Source: JAICMB01 sp035295125 (GTDB lineage Bacteria; Acidobacteriota; Terriglobia; Bryobacterales; Bryobacteraceae). Taken from it: DNA of 64,000 bases. Where the stretch lies: NCBI GenBank assembly GCA_035295125.1, contig DATGJP010000063.1, forward strand, positions 136,253-200,252, written 5' to 3'. The stretch's first letter is position 1. Every line of letters begins with the position of its first letter. The notes under the pieces are model-generated. The model made no database searches and was not told the origin of the DNA. It worked only from the letters and a program-made list of their open reading frames with translations. Of the stretch, positions 10,301 through 16,795 are shown one piece after another. Both the position numbers and the translations under genes were made by a program.

Positions 10301-11740
10301 GGAAACTCAGGTTCAGGGCCGACCTCAGGTGTTGTCACGGTCGCCGATGCGCTTCCCTCGGGTCTGACCGGCACGGCGATGAGCGGAACCGGTTGGGTCT
10401 GCACGATCGCGAACACGACGTGCACCCGAAGCGACGCGCTAGCCCCTGGCGCCAGTTATCCCACTATCAGTGTCACCGTGAACGTCGCATCCACGGCGAC
10501 GTCTCCCCTGCAAAACGTCGTGACGGCCTCCGGCGGCGCCAGTGGTACTGCGACGGCAACAGATCCTACCGTGATTACGGCTGCGGCATCCTCCGGGTTG
10601 CGATTCATCGCGGTGGCTCCGTGTCGTGTCGTTGACACGCGTGGGGAGATCGGCGCTTTCGGAGGACCGATCATGGCCGGCGGCAGCAGCCGCGATTTCG
10701 CCGTCCCGTCGAGCAATTGTGGAATCCCCGCCAATGCGCGAGCCTACTCGCTCAATATCACGGTCGTTCCATCGGGAGGTCTAAGCTTCCTCACGATCTG
10801 GCCAACCGGCCAGGCGCAACCCGTCGTGTCGACATTGAATGCATTTGATGGCCGTATCGTGGCCAACGCCGCAACTGTACCGGCGGGTACGAACGGCTCA
10901 GTGAGCGTATTTGTGAGCGATGCGAGCCATGTGGTGATCGACATAAACGGCTACTTTGTCCCGGTGTCCACAGCCGGATCGCTTTCGTTTTATCCCACAA
11001 CCCCGTGCCGCGTTGTGGATACGCGCGGCGGATTTGCCGCCCCGTTTGGAAGCCCCTTCCTCGCCGGCGGCAGCAGCCGTAACTTCCCGATTCCGGCCAG
11101 TTCCTGTGCAATCCCGAACAGCGCGCAGGCTTACTCGTTAAACTTCACAGTGGTTCCGCACGGGACCTTGGGTTACCTGACGAGTTGGCCGACGGGGCAG
11201 CCGCAGCCCAATGTGTCGACGCTGAATTCGGCGGATGGGAGCATCGTTGCGAACGCCGCAATCGTACCGGCCGGCACGAATGGCGCGGTCAGCGTTTTCG
11301 CGACGAACGACACCGACGTCATCATTGATATCAACGGCTACTTCGCGGCGCCGGGCAGTCCGGGTGCGGAATCGCTTTACACCATCGCGCCGTGCCGGAT
11401 TGTAGACACTCGTGGAGGATTCCCGGTTCCATTCGGCTCACCCATCCTGGGCGCGAACACCTCGCGGTCGTTCCCGCTCAATACCAGTTCGTGTGGGATT
11501 CCGGCCGGGGCGCAAGCCTACTCTTTGAACCTGACCGTGGTGCCTCCGGGGCCGCTGGTCTTCCTCACCGCCTGGCCGACGGGACAAACCCAGCCAGTTG
11601 TATCGACGCTGAACTCTCCGCTGGCTAAGGTGCTGGCGAATGCGGCTATTTTGCCGGCCGGAGCCGGCGGAGCGATTAGTGTATTCGTCAGCAACACCAC
11701 CGACCTGATCATCGACGCGAATGCTTATTTTGCGCCTTGA
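4394..11740 (+). CDS. Giant secreted protein: BNR propeller, ten DUF11 domains, three C-terminal repeats
   Basis: A 2448-residue protein with a signal peptide (residues 1-23, ending SHAFGQ). Residues of about 75-830 form a sortilin/BNR-type beta-propeller with repeated Asp-box motifs (GGVYRTLDGGVTW, LRKSTDGGVTW, IFKSVDSGQTW, VSTNGGASW). Residues of about 836-2062 hold ten DUF11 (conserved repeat) domains of about 120 residues, each with NFTQGQTGA, VTVxDxLPxGLT and GTGWxC motifs. The last 385 or so residues are three copies of a repeat running from PCRVVDTR to INGYF. There is no sortase or outer-membrane anchor motif and no obvious catalytic residue. DUF11 arrays and propellers are typical of surface or matrix proteins, so a structural or adhesive role is inferred. 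The 3' end overlaps the convergent kinase gene by 16 bp. Confidence 0.85.
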   Translation: MRFQQRHLYFCLTAICTLSHAFGQDPDQPRIGAGIDHGRYLQLREDYVRRLRGIPMPTAARSAAVGAMKQQSIVSALNGLTTPAWVSIGPAPIPNGQTTGFEVPVSGRVTAIDVHPTNPNIAYVGTAQGGVYRTLDGGVTWTAIFDSAQSLAIGAVAIAPSSPSTVYVGTGEPNESGDSFFGVGLYRIDNADTTPVLVGPINPLLTTGTTLKYTANIFTNRSISRILVHPTDPATIFVSTVGGIHGFGSTFGQNLASGLPGVFRSTNATSTAGTVTFSKFIVTTALSVDSPPTGALDASDMVFEPGNPNNLIVGIVGPASTGNGGIYRSTNALAATPIFTQRQTLTDDYARIGLAINKVGSVVTVIAATGESVTIGGCDQGEQGVLRKSTDGGVTWSTALAGGQGFCGGQCFYDIVVDVDPNDANTVYLGGSADGTCSRVLEKSTNGGTSFTAIDNELHADSHGWRIAPSSVSGQNRTIYFGNDGGIFKSVDSGQTWNSLNNTGFNATQFQSIAVHPIDQIFTLGGTQDNGTNLHQPNGTWNRVDFGDGGYALIDQSSTNTSNVTMYHTYFNAPNNLIGFAGVTNIAQASEGSWGFFGCDDGVHTTNGIACGDNVLFYAPMALGPGNPNTVYFGTDRLYRSANRGVTMSLVSQAPVASNDVISAIGISAQNDQVRIVGTANGRVLATKTGSSTLTDITSPNFPVNGNGSPYVSRAVIDPNNSTVGYVAFSFYMPAGQGIWKTTNLGTSTGWTPIGAGIPSVPVQSLVIDPSNSANMYAGTDIGVYVSTNGGASWTPYGTGLPIVSVFDMAIQPVAHKLRVATHGRGLWEIPTVGGTPSLLINLSHAGNFTQGQQNATYTIMVSNASGASATSGTVSVTETVPTGLTLVSMAGTNWTCSSNGCNRSDALASGASYEPIAVTVNVAANAPLSVTNTASVTGGGDLTAPHTASDLTSILTGPMLALVKTHTGNFSQGQTGATYTLTVSNAGGSPTSGTVTVADVLPTGLTATAIAGTGWTCILGTLTCTRADPLAAGAAYAAITLTVNVAANAASSITNTATATGGGDLTIHNASDLTTVTTVAADLTVTLAHTGNFTQAQTGAAYTIIVTNSGNGSTSALVTVTDALPSGLTATAMTGTGWVCVLGTLACTRSDVLAAGASYSAITLTVNVAANAAASVTNGVTVAGGGETNTANDSAVDPTTIIQLPVLAIAKSHSGSFVQGQSGTYSISVNNTGSGPTTGTVTVTDTLPAGLTAAAMTGNGWTCTVATATCTRADALTGGSSYSAIILTVNVAANAAANFTNTATVAGGGDLTSPHTANDPTTTVAGPMLSIVKSHTGNFTQAQTGASYSLAVSNVGGSPTSGTVTIADVLPAGLTATAIAGTSWSCTLATLTCTRADALAAGGSYPPIAVTVNVANNAASSLTNTATATGGGDTAVHTANDPTTVIALTPDLTVAVSHSGNFTQGQTGAAYSIVVTNAGNGSTSGVVTVVDVLPASLTATAISGTGWTCLLGTLTCTRSDVLAGNAGYPAITVVTNVASNAAASVNNSVTVAGGGETNTANDTASDPTTVIQLPALTITKSHTGNFIQGQTGTYTISVGNSGTGPTSATVTVADSLPIGLTLVSLGGTGWSCTNASLACTRSDVLAAGATYPPITITVTAATNAPAQVTNSASVTGGGDPAAPHTANDPTVIATGPMLSLVKTHTGSFAQGQTGAAYTLTVTNAGGSPTSGTVTVADVLPAGLTATAMSGAGWSCTLGTLTCTRTDALAAAGAYSPIAVTVNVAANAATSLTNTATATGGGDVSVHTVNDPTNITVVAPDLTIALTHAGTFAPGQTGAVYSIAVTNSGNGATNGLVSVTDSLPFSLSATAMSGTGWACVVGTLTCTRSDVLASNGSYPVITVLVNVAANAAPLLTNSANVSGGGETNSSNDVAADPTVILQLPSLTVTATHSGDFAQGQTGAVYTITVGNSGSGPTSGVVTVADALPSGLTGTAMSGTGWVCTIANTTCTRSDALAPGASYPTISVTVNVASTATSPLQNVVTASGGASGTATATDPTVITAAASSGLRFIAVAPCRVVDTRGEIGAFGGPIMAGGSSRDFAVPSSNCGIPANARAYSLNITVVPSGGLSFLTIWPTGQAQPVVSTLNAFDGRIVANAATVPAGTNGSVSVFVSDASHVVIDINGYFVPVSTAGSLSFYPTTPCRVVDTRGGFAAPFGSPFLAGGSSRNFPIPASSCAIPNSAQAYSLNFTVVPHGTLGYLTSWPTGQPQPNVSTLNSADGSIVANAAIVPAGTNGAVSVFATNDTDVIIDINGYFAAPGSPGAESLYTIAPCRIVDTRGGFPVPFGSPILGANTSRSFPLNTSSCGIPAGAQAYSLNLTVVPPGPLVFLTAWPTGQTQPVVSTLNSPLAKVLANAAILPAGAGGAISVFVSNTTDLIIDANAYFAP
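7271..10591 (+). repeat. Three tandem 1107-bp higher-order repeats coding for DUF11 triplets
   Basis: Matching ATG codons of the block-opening Met-Leu (TGPML) fall at 7271, 8378 and 9485, exactly 1107 bp (369 codons) apart. Each block encodes the same ordered trio of DUF11 types: one with GGSPTSGTVT, one with GNGSTS followed by GGGETN, and one with GSGPT. A single DUF11 copy (about 6901-7270) precedes the blocks. The DNA copies differ at many synonymous positions although the protein is conserved. Confidence 0.9.
10600..11737 (+). repeat. Three C-terminal PCRxxDTR...INGYF repeats
   Basis: Three copies of a repeat of about 125 residues (starts near 10600, 10981 and 11371). Conserved elements are APCRVVDTRG, GGSSR, a Cys in NCGIP or SCAIP, AYSLNxTVVP, WPTGQ, VSTLN, ANAAxxPAG and DINGYF. 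The two conserved Cys per copy could form a disulfide. I know of no assigned function. The same triplet closes the giant protein at 56750-60193. Confidence 0.85.
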
Positions 11741-13251
11741 TTCGGCGGGCTGTTCACCAGAGTGAACTGAACCACGATGACGGCACGCGCTTCTACTGGT
11801 TCGCCGTCGCGGGTGAACGGGCGGTATGCGAATTGTTTCACGGCGGTAATTGCGGCGGGCACTAGAAGGGGGTGCCCGCCGATCAAGTCCAGTTCTCGAA
11901 TCGAACCGTCCTTGCCGATAATAGCCGAGAGCCGCACGATTCCTTGCACACGACCTTCCCGCGCCAGCGGCGGGTAAACGGGTTTCACCTCACGAATCAG
12001 GTGCGCGGCTAACGTTTTCTCATCCACCGAGATCAGCGTGGGCTTTGGTTTCGCCTTTGATGTGTCCGGAGCGGGTGCTGCCGCCACTGCCGGCTTTGCT
12101 AATGGTGGCTTCACCTCGGGCTTGGCTTCGGAGACCGGCGCTGTCTGCGTGGGCGGAGTCGCGACGTTGGACGGAGTTTCAGCGACAGGCGGCGGACTGC
12201 TCGGAGGCGGCGTCTGCACGGGTGCCGCAGCTTGCGTCTGAGCCGGCGGGGCCGGAAGCGGTTGCGAATGTGTGTTCGTCTTGAACCACGCGGGCAACAG
12301 AAGTAAGAGCGCGATCACCGGAACAGCGCCGCAGACGGCTCCGACGATCCACCAGCGTTTCGTAGTTTTCTTGGCCGCTTCCCGGACCGGCACAGGCATC
12401 GTCACGGTGGGGGTCTCGACGGGTGGCGCAGTGGACTCGGCCGCGGCACGCGACAACTCCCGGATGAAATCCGCGCAGTTGGGGTAGCGTTGCTCCGGCT
12501 GCTTGGCCAGTGCCCGGCTCAAGACCGCGGACATTTTCGCCGACAGCGCCGGATTCATCATGTGAAGCGCTACCGGCTCCTGCGTCACGATCTTGTACAT
12601 GATGGCGTGATCCGTTTCGGCTTCAAACGGCTTGCACCCCGCGAGCATCTGAAACGCCATCACGGCCAGCGAAAATTGGTCGGCGCGCCCATCTACCTTG
12701 ACGCCCGTAACCTGCTCCGGTGCCATGTACGCCGGAGTTCCGACCCGGACGCCCGTCTGCGTGATGGTCTGTGTGCTGATCCGCGCGATCCCAAAATCCG
12801 TAATTTTGACCCGCCCATCGGCGCGCATCAGAACGTTGGCTGGTTTGACGTCCCGATGGACGATCCCCTCGCTATGCGCGTAATCGAGAGCATCGGCGAT
12901 CTGGGCCAGAATGGTCAGAGCCTGATCGGGCAACAGGCGCGCGCTGTTCAACAGCATCTTTTCCAGGGAGCTGCCCGACACGTACTCCATGACCATGTAC
13001 GGCAGCCCATTCTGTTCGCCAAGTTGGTAGATGGTGACGATATTGCCGTGCGACAGTTTCCCAGCGGCGCTAGCCTCGCGAGCAAAGCGCTGCCGCAGCG
13101 CCGCACCCTCCTCGTTTGTAGCAAACGGTTGCGCGCGGATGATCTTGATAGCCACCTGGCGGCCGATGGCGGGATCGAGGCCCCGAAACACGACGCCCAT
13201 CGCGCCGCGCCCGAGTTCTTCCATCACCTGATACTGGCCAACCTGCGACAT
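11725..13251 (-). CDS. Ser/Thr protein kinase with transmembrane segment and C-terminal TonB domain
   Basis: A 508-residue protein. Residues 7-270 form an active-looking PknB-type kinase: GRGAMGVV glycine loop, VAIKII lysine, VHRDVKPANVL catalytic loop, DFGIA, and APEQ in the activation segment. One membrane helix follows (about 300-322, WWIVGAVCGAVPVIALLLLL), then a Pro/Ala/Lys-rich stretch of about 100 residues, then a C-terminal TonB-type domain (VKPVYPPLAREGRVQGIV, LIGGHPLLVPAAITAVKQF, YRPFTRDGEPVEA). The kinase lies in the cytoplasm and the TonB domain in the periplasm. TonB C-terminal domains normally touch outer-membrane receptors, so the protein may link receptor state to phosphorylation; this is inference. 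The ATG at 13249-13251 has GGAG 7-10 nt upstream. Confidence 0.88.
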   Translation of the reverse strand: MSQVGQYQVMEELGRGAMGVVFRGLDPAIGRQVAIKIIRAQPFATNEEGAALRQRFAREASAAGKLSHGNIVTIYQLGEQNGLPYMVMEYVSGSSLEKMLLNSARLLPDQALTILAQIADALDYAHSEGIVHRDVKPANVLMRADGRVKITDFGIARISTQTITQTGVRVGTPAYMAPEQVTGVKVDGRADQFSLAVMAFQMLAGCKPFEAETDHAIMYKIVTQEPVALHMMNPALSAKMSAVLSRALAKQPEQRYPNCADFIRELSRAAAESTAPPVETPTVTMPVPVREAAKKTTKRWWIVGAVCGAVPVIALLLLLPAWFKTNTHSQPLPAPPAQTQAAAPVQTPPPSSPPPVAETPSNVATPPTQTAPVSEAKPEVKPPLAKPAVAAAPAPDTSKAKPKPTLISVDEKTLAAHLIREVKPVYPPLAREGRVQGIVRLSAIIGKDGSIRELDLIGGHPLLVPAAITAVKQFAYRPFTRDGEPVEARAVIVVQFTLVNSPPNQGAK

Positions 13252-13401
13252 AACAGGCTCCTATCTTATCGCGATGCGTAGTGGTAGGGCTGTTTACGCG
13301 TTTCCACGTTTTCCCGATTTGGGCAAACTCGTGGTGGACGTATAAAGCTTAGGCCGCGAAATGTACAGAAGCAAAACCTCCAATTATCTCGTCATCTCGT
13401 C

Positions 13402-13439
13402 CTTTTTCACGATCTCCCTGCTTTTTCACGATCTCCCTG
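13402..13439. repeat. Perfect 19-bp tandem duplication
   Basis: The 19-mer CTTTTTCACGATCTCCCTG occurs at 13402-13420 and again directly at 13421-13439. It lies about 150 bp upstream of the kinase start. This is a simple slippage-type duplication with no evident function. Confidence 0.9.
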
Positions 13440-13659
13440 AATGTTGCCGCGCAGCCACGTCGGATGCCTCCATTCCGCGCGCGAGATAATGCGCGCGAGT
13501 GGGCCGCCAGAAATATCGGCGGCCGCACTCCGCTCGATTGAGCCGCTGGATCCGCTCCCGCTCAGGATCAACTACCTGTTCTGCCAAATCGCATACCGCG
13601 GAATCGATCCCGACGCCGCGATTCAAATCGACTTTGGAAGGCGCCTACGGAATGCAATT

Positions 13660-13795
13660 GAACTCGGATTGAAACCTGGTCCAGGTTTAACACGAAGCTT
13701 CCCGATTCCAGCCGGGACAGGCGGGAGCGGTCAATGTTTTCGTGACCGGCCGAACCGACCTGATTCTGGACATCAACGCCTATTTCGCACCTTAG
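13660..13795 (+). pseudogene. Relic of the PCRxxDTR/INGYF C-terminal repeat domain
   Basis: In one frame the DNA reads LTRSFPIPAGTGGS; after a frameshift it reads VNVFVTGRTDLILDINAYFAP followed by TAG at 13793-13795. These are the N-terminal third and the end of the repeat that closes the giant protein two kilobases upstream. The middle of the domain is missing, apparently deleted between the IPA and PAGTGG motifs that share a short identical stretch. It has no start codon of its own and is not expected to be translated. Confidence 0.75.
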
Positions 13796-13823
13796 CAGCC
13801 TGTGGCAGAAGTCTTTGAGAGCG

Positions 13824-13856
13824 GCATGCGCAGGCGAAACCGCCCGCGCCACCTTT
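13824..13856 (+). repeat. Dispersed intergenic repeat, copy A
   Basis: The core CAGGCGAAACCGCCCGCG followed by CCACCTTT matches the elements at 16306-16338 and, in reverse orientation, 54656-54685. The core can fold into a short stem around AAAC. All copies lie between genes, as for REP-type elements. Confidence 0.65.
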
Positions 13857-13970
13857 CCGGCTCAAGTTGCGAGCGGGGCAGGCATTCAGCATTCAGCCTA
13901 CCCGACTCAACCACAGTCTGTCAGCCGCGATAGTACGCAGGTCTTGACAGTTCTTGAGAGAATCGTAATC

Positions 13971-14816
13971 ATGCGACGCATTCATCGCCGCGGTTTTCTC
14001 ACCGCCGCCGCAGCCTCCACGCTGGGCTTCGGCCGTACGCTAAAAACAGTAGGCGTACAACTCTACACCGTTCGCAGGGTTCTTCCCGAGAAGCCCATGG
14101 AAACGCTGCGCGCCATCGAACAGATCGGTTATCGCGAGGTGGAAGCCACGGCCGCTGACCTCGACAAGGTCTGGGCCGCCCTGAAGCAGACTTCGCTGAA
14201 AGCCGTCAGCGTTCACCTCGATACTGGACTGTTCACACGCGACCAGTCCAAACTTCCCGCCGCGCTCGATGATATGAAGGAACGCGGATTTCAGTACGTC
14301 GTCTGTCCTTACATCGCGCCCAAGGATCGTGGCGGAGCCGACATGATGTCGAAGCTTGGCGAGGACCTCAACAAAGCCGGCGAACTGTGCCGGGCCAGGG
14401 GTATGCGCCTTTGCTACCACAACCACGCGTTCGAATACGCGGCCTCGGGCAGCGGCACGCTTCTCGATGTCCTGATGCAGACGGCGGACCCCAAGCTGGT
14501 CAACCTCGAACTGGACGTTATGTGGGCGCATGTGGCAGGCGTCGATCCCGTCAGCATTCTCAAGCAGTATGGAAGCCGCGTGGCGCTCATCCACCTCAAA
14601 GACGTCGCGGCTGGCGTTGAGAAACGATACAACGAGAACATTCCACGGAACGCCTTCAAGGAAGTCGGAAACGGCACCGTTGATTTTCGGGCTGTCTTGA
14701 AAGCTGCCGCGGATGCCGGTGTCCAACACTACTTCGTGGAGCAGGACGAAACGCCCGGCGATCCGATCGAATCGCTGCGGCAAAGCTTTCAGAACATTCA
14801 GAAAATTGATTATTAG
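13971..14816 (+). CDS. Tat-exported sugar phosphate isomerase/epimerase (TIM barrel)
   Basis: A 281-residue protein with a twin-arginine signal (MRRIHRRGFLTAAAAS). After cleavage it shows the xylose-isomerase-like TIM-barrel pattern: VGVQLYTVRR at strand 1, IGYREVEAT, CYHNHAFEY (metal-binding His and Glu region), LELDVMWAHVAGVD, VALIHLKDV and YFVEQDETPGDPIESL. The family covers sugar isomerases, epimerases and inosose dehydratases; exported versions are abundant in Bryobacterales and presumably act on sugars or sugar acids in the periplasm. The ATG at 13971 is chosen because it places the twin-arginine motif at the N-terminus; the frame is open further upstream through the repeat. It is followed after 15 bp by xseA. 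Confidence 0.85.
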   Translation: MRRIHRRGFLTAAAASTLGFGRTLKTVGVQLYTVRRVLPEKPMETLRAIEQIGYREVEATAADLDKVWAALKQTSLKAVSVHLDTGLFTRDQSKLPAALDDMKERGFQYVVCPYIAPKDRGGADMMSKLGEDLNKAGELCRARGMRLCYHNHAFEYAASGSGTLLDVLMQTADPKLVNLELDVMWAHVAGVDPVSILKQYGSRVALIHLKDVAAGVEKRYNENIPRNAFKEVGNGTVDFRAVLKAAADAGVQHYFVEQDETPGDPIESLRQSFQNIQKIDY

Positions 14817-14831
14817 AGCAAGACCCCATCC

Positions 14832-16190
14832 GTGGAACAGTTAGATCTCGCCTGGGAGCCGCAGCGCCGCACCTATACGGTTGCGGAGCTGAACGCCTCT
14901 ATCCGTGCCGCACTCGAAGATGAGTTCAGCGATATCTGGGTCGCCGGGGAAATCTCGGGCTGCCGGATGGCCACGAGCGGCCACTGCTACTTCACTCTGA
15001 AAGATCACGAAGCGCAGTTACGCTGCGTCTGTTTCCGCGCCACATTGCGCTACCTGAAATTCAAGCCCCAGGACGGCATGGCCATCCTCGCCCGCGGCCG
15101 CATTGACGTTTATGAGCAGCGCGGCGAATATCAGCTTTTGGTGGAAGCCATCGAGCCCCAGGGTCACGGAAGGCTTCAATTCGCGTTCGAGCAACTCAAA
15201 AAGAAACTCGCGTCCGAGGGGCTGTTTGAGTCCTCCCGAAAACGCCCGATTCCCCGTTTTCCCCGCCGCATCGGATTGATTACATCGCCCGCCGGCGCCG
15301 TCATTCAGGACATGCTTCAGATACTGGAGCGCCGCTTCCCGGGTCTGCACCTGCGGCTCTATCCGGTCCTTGTCCAAGGCGAGGGATCGGTGGAGACCGT
15401 GTGTCGCGCGCTGAACTTCTTTTCGCGAACCGGCTGGGCCGACGTCGTTATCGTTGCCCGGGGCGGCGGTTCGCTCGAAGATCTTTGGACTTTTAACGAG
15501 GAACCCGTCGCGCGAGCGATTGCCGCCAGCGCAATCCCGGTCATTTCCGCAATCGGCCATGAGACGGACTTCACGATCGCCGATTTCGTCGCCGACCTCC
15601 GCGCGCCCACGCCGTCGGCGGCGGCGGAACTCGTTATTGTGACGCGGCAGGAGCTGCTGGAGCAGATCGCGGCATCAAAGCAAAAACTGCTGCAGGCTGT
15701 GCGTTACCGGATGGCGATGTCAGGACGCCGACTGCACCAGCAGGGCGTCGATCGGATGAGCACGGTGCTGCATCGCTCCATCGGCAAGCGTTCGCAGCGT
15801 ATTGACGAGCTGGATTACTTCCTCCGGGATCGAATCCGCGCGCGGCTGAAGACCCAGGCAAAGCGCCTGACGGACGTGTCGGAACGCCTCCGCCGCCAGG
15901 ACCTGCGTTTGCGGTTCGCTGCCGCCCGTCGCCGGCTGGAAGCTGCCGATGCGACGCTTGCGCACCGCGTCCGCCTGCGCCTGACGCGCGCCCGTGGGCG
16001 GCTGGACCCGCTGGTGGCACACCTCACGCAGTTAAGTCCGCTGAAGATCTTGGAGCGAGGCTACGCAATCGTGACGAATGAGCAAGGTGCGATTGTGAAG
16101 AGTCCGGGTGATGCGCCCGCCGGCTCGAGCATTGCGATCCGGCTGGCAGAAGGAAAGCTCAAAGCCGACGTCACCGATTCCGCCCCATGA
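14832..16190 (+). CDS. xseA: Exodeoxyribonuclease VII large subunit
   Basis: A 452-residue protein starting at GTG (14832). It has an N-terminal OB-fold (YTVAELNASIRAALEDEF, DIWVAGEISG, GHCYFTLKD) and the catalytic core with IGLITSPAGAVIQDML, VIVARGGGSLEDLW, NEEPVARAIA, VISAIGHETDFTIADFVAD and RAPTPSAAAEL. A long coiled-coil region (about 270-400) follows, and the end carries the typical LSPLKILERGYAIV motif. With the small subunit XseB it degrades single-stranded DNA to acid-soluble oligonucleotides. No xseB is visible next to it. It probably shares a transcript with the upstream TIM-barrel gene. Confidence 0.96.
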   Translation: MEQLDLAWEPQRRTYTVAELNASIRAALEDEFSDIWVAGEISGCRMATSGHCYFTLKDHEAQLRCVCFRATLRYLKFKPQDGMAILARGRIDVYEQRGEYQLLVEAIEPQGHGRLQFAFEQLKKKLASEGLFESSRKRPIPRFPRRIGLITSPAGAVIQDMLQILERRFPGLHLRLYPVLVQGEGSVETVCRALNFFSRTGWADVVIVARGGGSLEDLWTFNEEPVARAIAASAIPVISAIGHETDFTIADFVADLRAPTPSAAAELVIVTRQELLEQIAASKQKLLQAVRYRMAMSGRRLHQQGVDRMSTVLHRSIGKRSQRIDELDYFLRDRIRARLKTQAKRLTDVSERLRRQDLRLRFAAARRRLEAADATLAHRVRLRLTRARGRLDPLVAHLTQLSPLKILERGYAIVTNEQGAIVKSPGDAPAGSSIAIRLAEGKLKADVTDSAP

Positions 16191-16305
16191 CATGGCATCA
16201 AAGTGATGTAAAGGTATTATGCAGCCTTTGACTTTTACGTCCCGCGACGATTTGTAAGGGTGGACTGGCATTCAGCCTGCACGCGAATGTTCTGACGTTG
16301 TGGAA

Positions 16306-16338
16306 GTATGCACAGGCGAAACCGCCTGCGTCACCTTT
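16306..16338 (+). repeat. Dispersed intergenic repeat, copy B
   Basis: The best-formed copy: CAGGCG and CGCCTG are perfect 6-bp inverted arms around AAAC, followed by CGTCACCTTT. It lies in the 248-bp gap between the convergent xseA and zincin genes, where nothing else was recognised, and could act as a bidirectional terminator. Confidence 0.7.
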
Positions 16339-16438
16339 GGGTTGCGGCGAGGCGGCTTGGTATTAACACAGCCTCTGACTCTTCGCGTCCCACATCCTTC
16401 AAGTGTCCTTGCTCCATCCGACCGCTCCCGAAACCGCT

Positions 16439-16795
16439 TTAACGTGATCTGCCCGCGCGACGCCGCAACTCTGCCGCCCGCACCTGCCGCTCGTTCATTC
16501 CAAAGTAGTGCGCTACCTCGTGCCAAACGGTCTCGTCGACTAACTCCTCGAGTTGCTTCCGCGTCCGCGCCAGACGTTCATGCGGACCCTGATAAATCGT
16601 GATGCGGTCCGGCATGACAAAACCATCGCTCACGCCTCGAACGGTGAGCGGACGGCCCTGGTACAGTCCCAGCAGTCCCGGGCGCGGCGCTTCCGCCTCT
16701 ACGACAATCGCAACGTTTTCGAGGCGCCGCCGGAAATGCCAGGGAATCTTGCGGAGCGCGCGTTCAACCAGCGCGTCGAACTCACTTGTATCCAT
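16439..16795 (-). CDS. Small zincin-like metallopeptidase
   Basis: A 118-residue protein with the zinc-protease motif HEVAHYFGM near its C-terminus, preceded by DRITIYQGPHERLAR. This matches the small bacterial zincin family formerly called DUF1025 (acidic, cytosolic, no signal peptide). The in-frame reading extends upstream, but the ATG at 16793-16795 gives the family-typical start MDTSEFDALVERALRKIP. The start overlaps the 3' end of the modA-like gene by 14 bp, so the two are probably co-translated. The substrate is unknown. Confidence 0.82.
   Translation of the reverse strand: MDTSEFDALVERALRKIPWHFRRRLENVAIVVEAEAPRPGLLGLYQGRPLTVRGVSDGFVMPDRITIYQGPHERLARTRKQLEELVDETVWHEVAHYFGMNERQVRAAELRRRAGRSR

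Larger units (their letters stand above)
13252..13970. other. Gene-free region with tandem repeat, domain relic and dispersed repeat
   Basis: This 719-bp stretch has no intact gene that I can support. It carries the kinase promoter region at its left end, a perfect 19-bp tandem duplication, a decayed copy of the PCRxxDTR/INGYF domain and a dispersed intergenic repeat, listed separately. A 125-codon frame at 13441-13818 only partly follows the relic and breaks from it by a frameshift. Confidence 0.6.

Noticed and set aside
6900..10590. Long antisense reading frames across the DUF11 array (for example 8882-9901 and 7517-8035 on the minus strand)
   Set aside because: They mirror the GC-rich repeat on the other strand, give Arg/Gly-rich sequence with no domain, and lack ribosome binding sites.
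7271..10591. Regular repeats considered as a CRISPR array or minisatellite
   Set aside because: The unit is 1107 bp, in frame, diverged at synonymous sites and encodes DUF11 domains; there are no short identical repeats with unique spacers.
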